A DNA stretch of 6,417 bases from positions 1-6,417 of the forward strand of contig JAEWWD010000059.1 in assembly GCA_023396535.1 (NCBI GenBank). Direction: 5' to 3'. This stretch comes from Bacillota bacterium. Lineage in GTDB: Bacteria; Bacillota; Clostridia; Christensenellales; CAG-138. How positions within the stretch are numbered: the first letter of the stretch is position 1; every line of letters begins with the position of its first letter. Positions 6,001-6,417 of the stretch are shown one piece after another. Both the position numbers and the translations under genes were made by a program. The notes below the pieces were generated by a model that saw nothing but the letters and a program-made list of their open reading frames with translations, was not told the DNA's origin and made no database searches.

Positions 6001-6053
6001 TCATATATTGGGACTGACAAAAATAATGATAGACGGAATCTGAAGAATACATG

Positions 6054-6091
6054 GCTGGCGCCGCTTTCCGGGCGGCGTCGGCTTTTGTTTT
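6054..6091 (+). terminator. Rho-independent terminator of the ferritin gene
   Basis: GCTGGCGCCGC (6054-6064) pairs with GCGGCGTCGGC (6072-6082) over 11 bp, including two G-U pairs, with a 7-nt loop, followed by TTTTGTTTT (6083-6091). It begins 54 nt after the ferritin stop. Confidence 0.88.
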
Positions 6092-6100
6092 GGATCGCCA

Positions 6101-6217
6101 TTGCACCAATGGATACACAGACGCATCACGCAGTATGACGATAATGTTGAAAAGATTGTTGCCTATATGATCAACGACATGAAAAAACAGTTGGATGTGC
6201 GGGGGAGAGGAATATAA
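6101..6217 (+). pseudogene. Possible 3' remnant of a degraded gene
   Basis: One frame stays open from 6044 to TAA 6215-6217. From about 6101 it reads like real protein: LHQWIHRRITQYDDNVEKIV, then an AYMINDMKKQLD helix and a basic tail. There is no start codon with a ribosome site at its head, and its upstream part is the ferritin terminator, so an intact gene is excluded. The helical, charged character would suit the tail of a regulator or recombinase, but I do not recognise the family. A 39-codon open stretch can occur by chance. The rest of the 319-nt gap between ferritin and the last gene holds only the terminator and a promoter-like region. Confidence 0.25.
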
Positions 6218-6225
6218 ATTCAGAA

Positions 6226-6261
6226 ATACTTTTGAGTTAACTTCATAGAGTATGCTAGGGT
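6226..6261 (+). promoter_or_regulatory. Promoter/operator region of the last gene, possibly MerR-type
   Basis: Two readings are possible. As a plain promoter: TTGAGT (6232-6237), 18 nt, TAGGGT (6256-6261) with TGC extended -10 at 6253-6255. As a MerR-type promoter: the palindrome AGTTAACT (6235-6242) has its centre 12 nt before TATGCT (6251-6256), the spacing I know from MerR-family sites with a 19-nt spacer; the -35 box would then be a poor ATACTT (6226-6231). TGCTAG also occurs in the ferritin promoter (5432-5437). Either way the site lies about 60-70 nt before the start codon. No MerR gene is visible in the window. Confidence 0.35.
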
Positions 6262-6319
6262 TCTCTTATTCTCGATGCATTGGATGTTTCATTTTGCAAG
6301 CATAAAAGGGAGGTCCGAC

Positions 6320-6417
6320 ATGATCGACTGTGAGCAGTACAAACTGAACCTGCCTTATCCCGAAGTCACTGGTGGGCCGGAGCCTTATACGGTTACTTTG
6401 CTGCATGAGGATTACGC
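6320..6417 (+). CDS. N-terminus of an unidentified protein, perhaps ferritin-like / Mn-catalase-like (3' end outside window)
   Basis: The ATG at 6320 follows GGGAGG (6308-6313) with 6 nt spacing, an excellent ribosome site, so the start is secure. Only 32 full codons are visible, reading MIDCEQYKLNLPYPEVTGGP and ending LLHEDYA. The pattern YKLNLPYPEV...LLxEDYA resembles, from memory, the start of short ferritin-like di-metal proteins of Clostridia annotated as manganese catalase family or ferritin-like. No metal ligand lies in the visible part, so function is unproven. It has its own likely promoter (6226-6261) and follows the ferritin terminator, so it is a separate unit. If the guess holds, it would pair with ferritin in handling iron and peroxide. 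Confidence 0.6.
   Translation, partial: MIDCEQYKLNLPYPEVTGGPEPYTVTLLHEDY

Overview
This is an accessory and housekeeping stretch of a chromosome that looks like a low-to-mid GC Gram-positive anaerobe, probably a member of Clostridia. The evidence is strong AGGAGG-type ribosome sites, a TTG-started ribosomal protein S20, a TetR regulator and a flavodoxin-like reductase of types common in Firmicutes, and a non-haem ferritin. The taxonomic reading is inference. All recognised genes lie on the + strand.

Left part (1-4652). The window opens inside a TetR-family regulator, of which only the ligand-binding C-terminal half is present. It is followed 47 nt later by a flavodoxin-fold NAD(P)H-dependent FMN reductase. 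A very good sigma-A type promoter (TTGAAA, 17 nt, TATACT) then starts a second unit: a half-size ABC exporter, a small HD-domain phosphohydrolase 23 nt downstream, and a group III iron-containing alcohol dehydrogenase. No terminator is visible between these three, so they probably share a transcript that ends at a strong terminator at 4782-4815. A TetR regulator next to a reductase and an exporter suggests a response to a toxic small molecule or carbonyl compound. The substrate cannot be read from the sequence.

Middle part (4653-5339). A 369-nt gene-free gap holds a run of potential hairpins ending in the terminator (a candidate structured RNA or 3' UTR), a near-consensus extended -10 promoter, and a foldable leader whose closing stem touches the ribosome site of rpsT. 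The S20 gene starts at TTG and is followed by its own terminator.

Right part (5340-6417). A full-length FtnA-type ferritin with an intact ferroxidase centre has its own probable promoter and terminator. A 319-nt gap follows, with a possible decayed coding remnant and a promoter/operator-like region. The window ends in the first 32 codons of a gene that may encode another ferritin-like or Mn-catalase-like protein. If that is right, this end is a small iron and oxidative-stress cluster.

The window contains no tRNA, rRNA, CRISPR array, insertion sequence or phage gene that I can see. No clearly new system is evident. The best leads are the structured rpsT leader, the hairpin-rich segment before it, and the inverted repeat around the exporter promoter.
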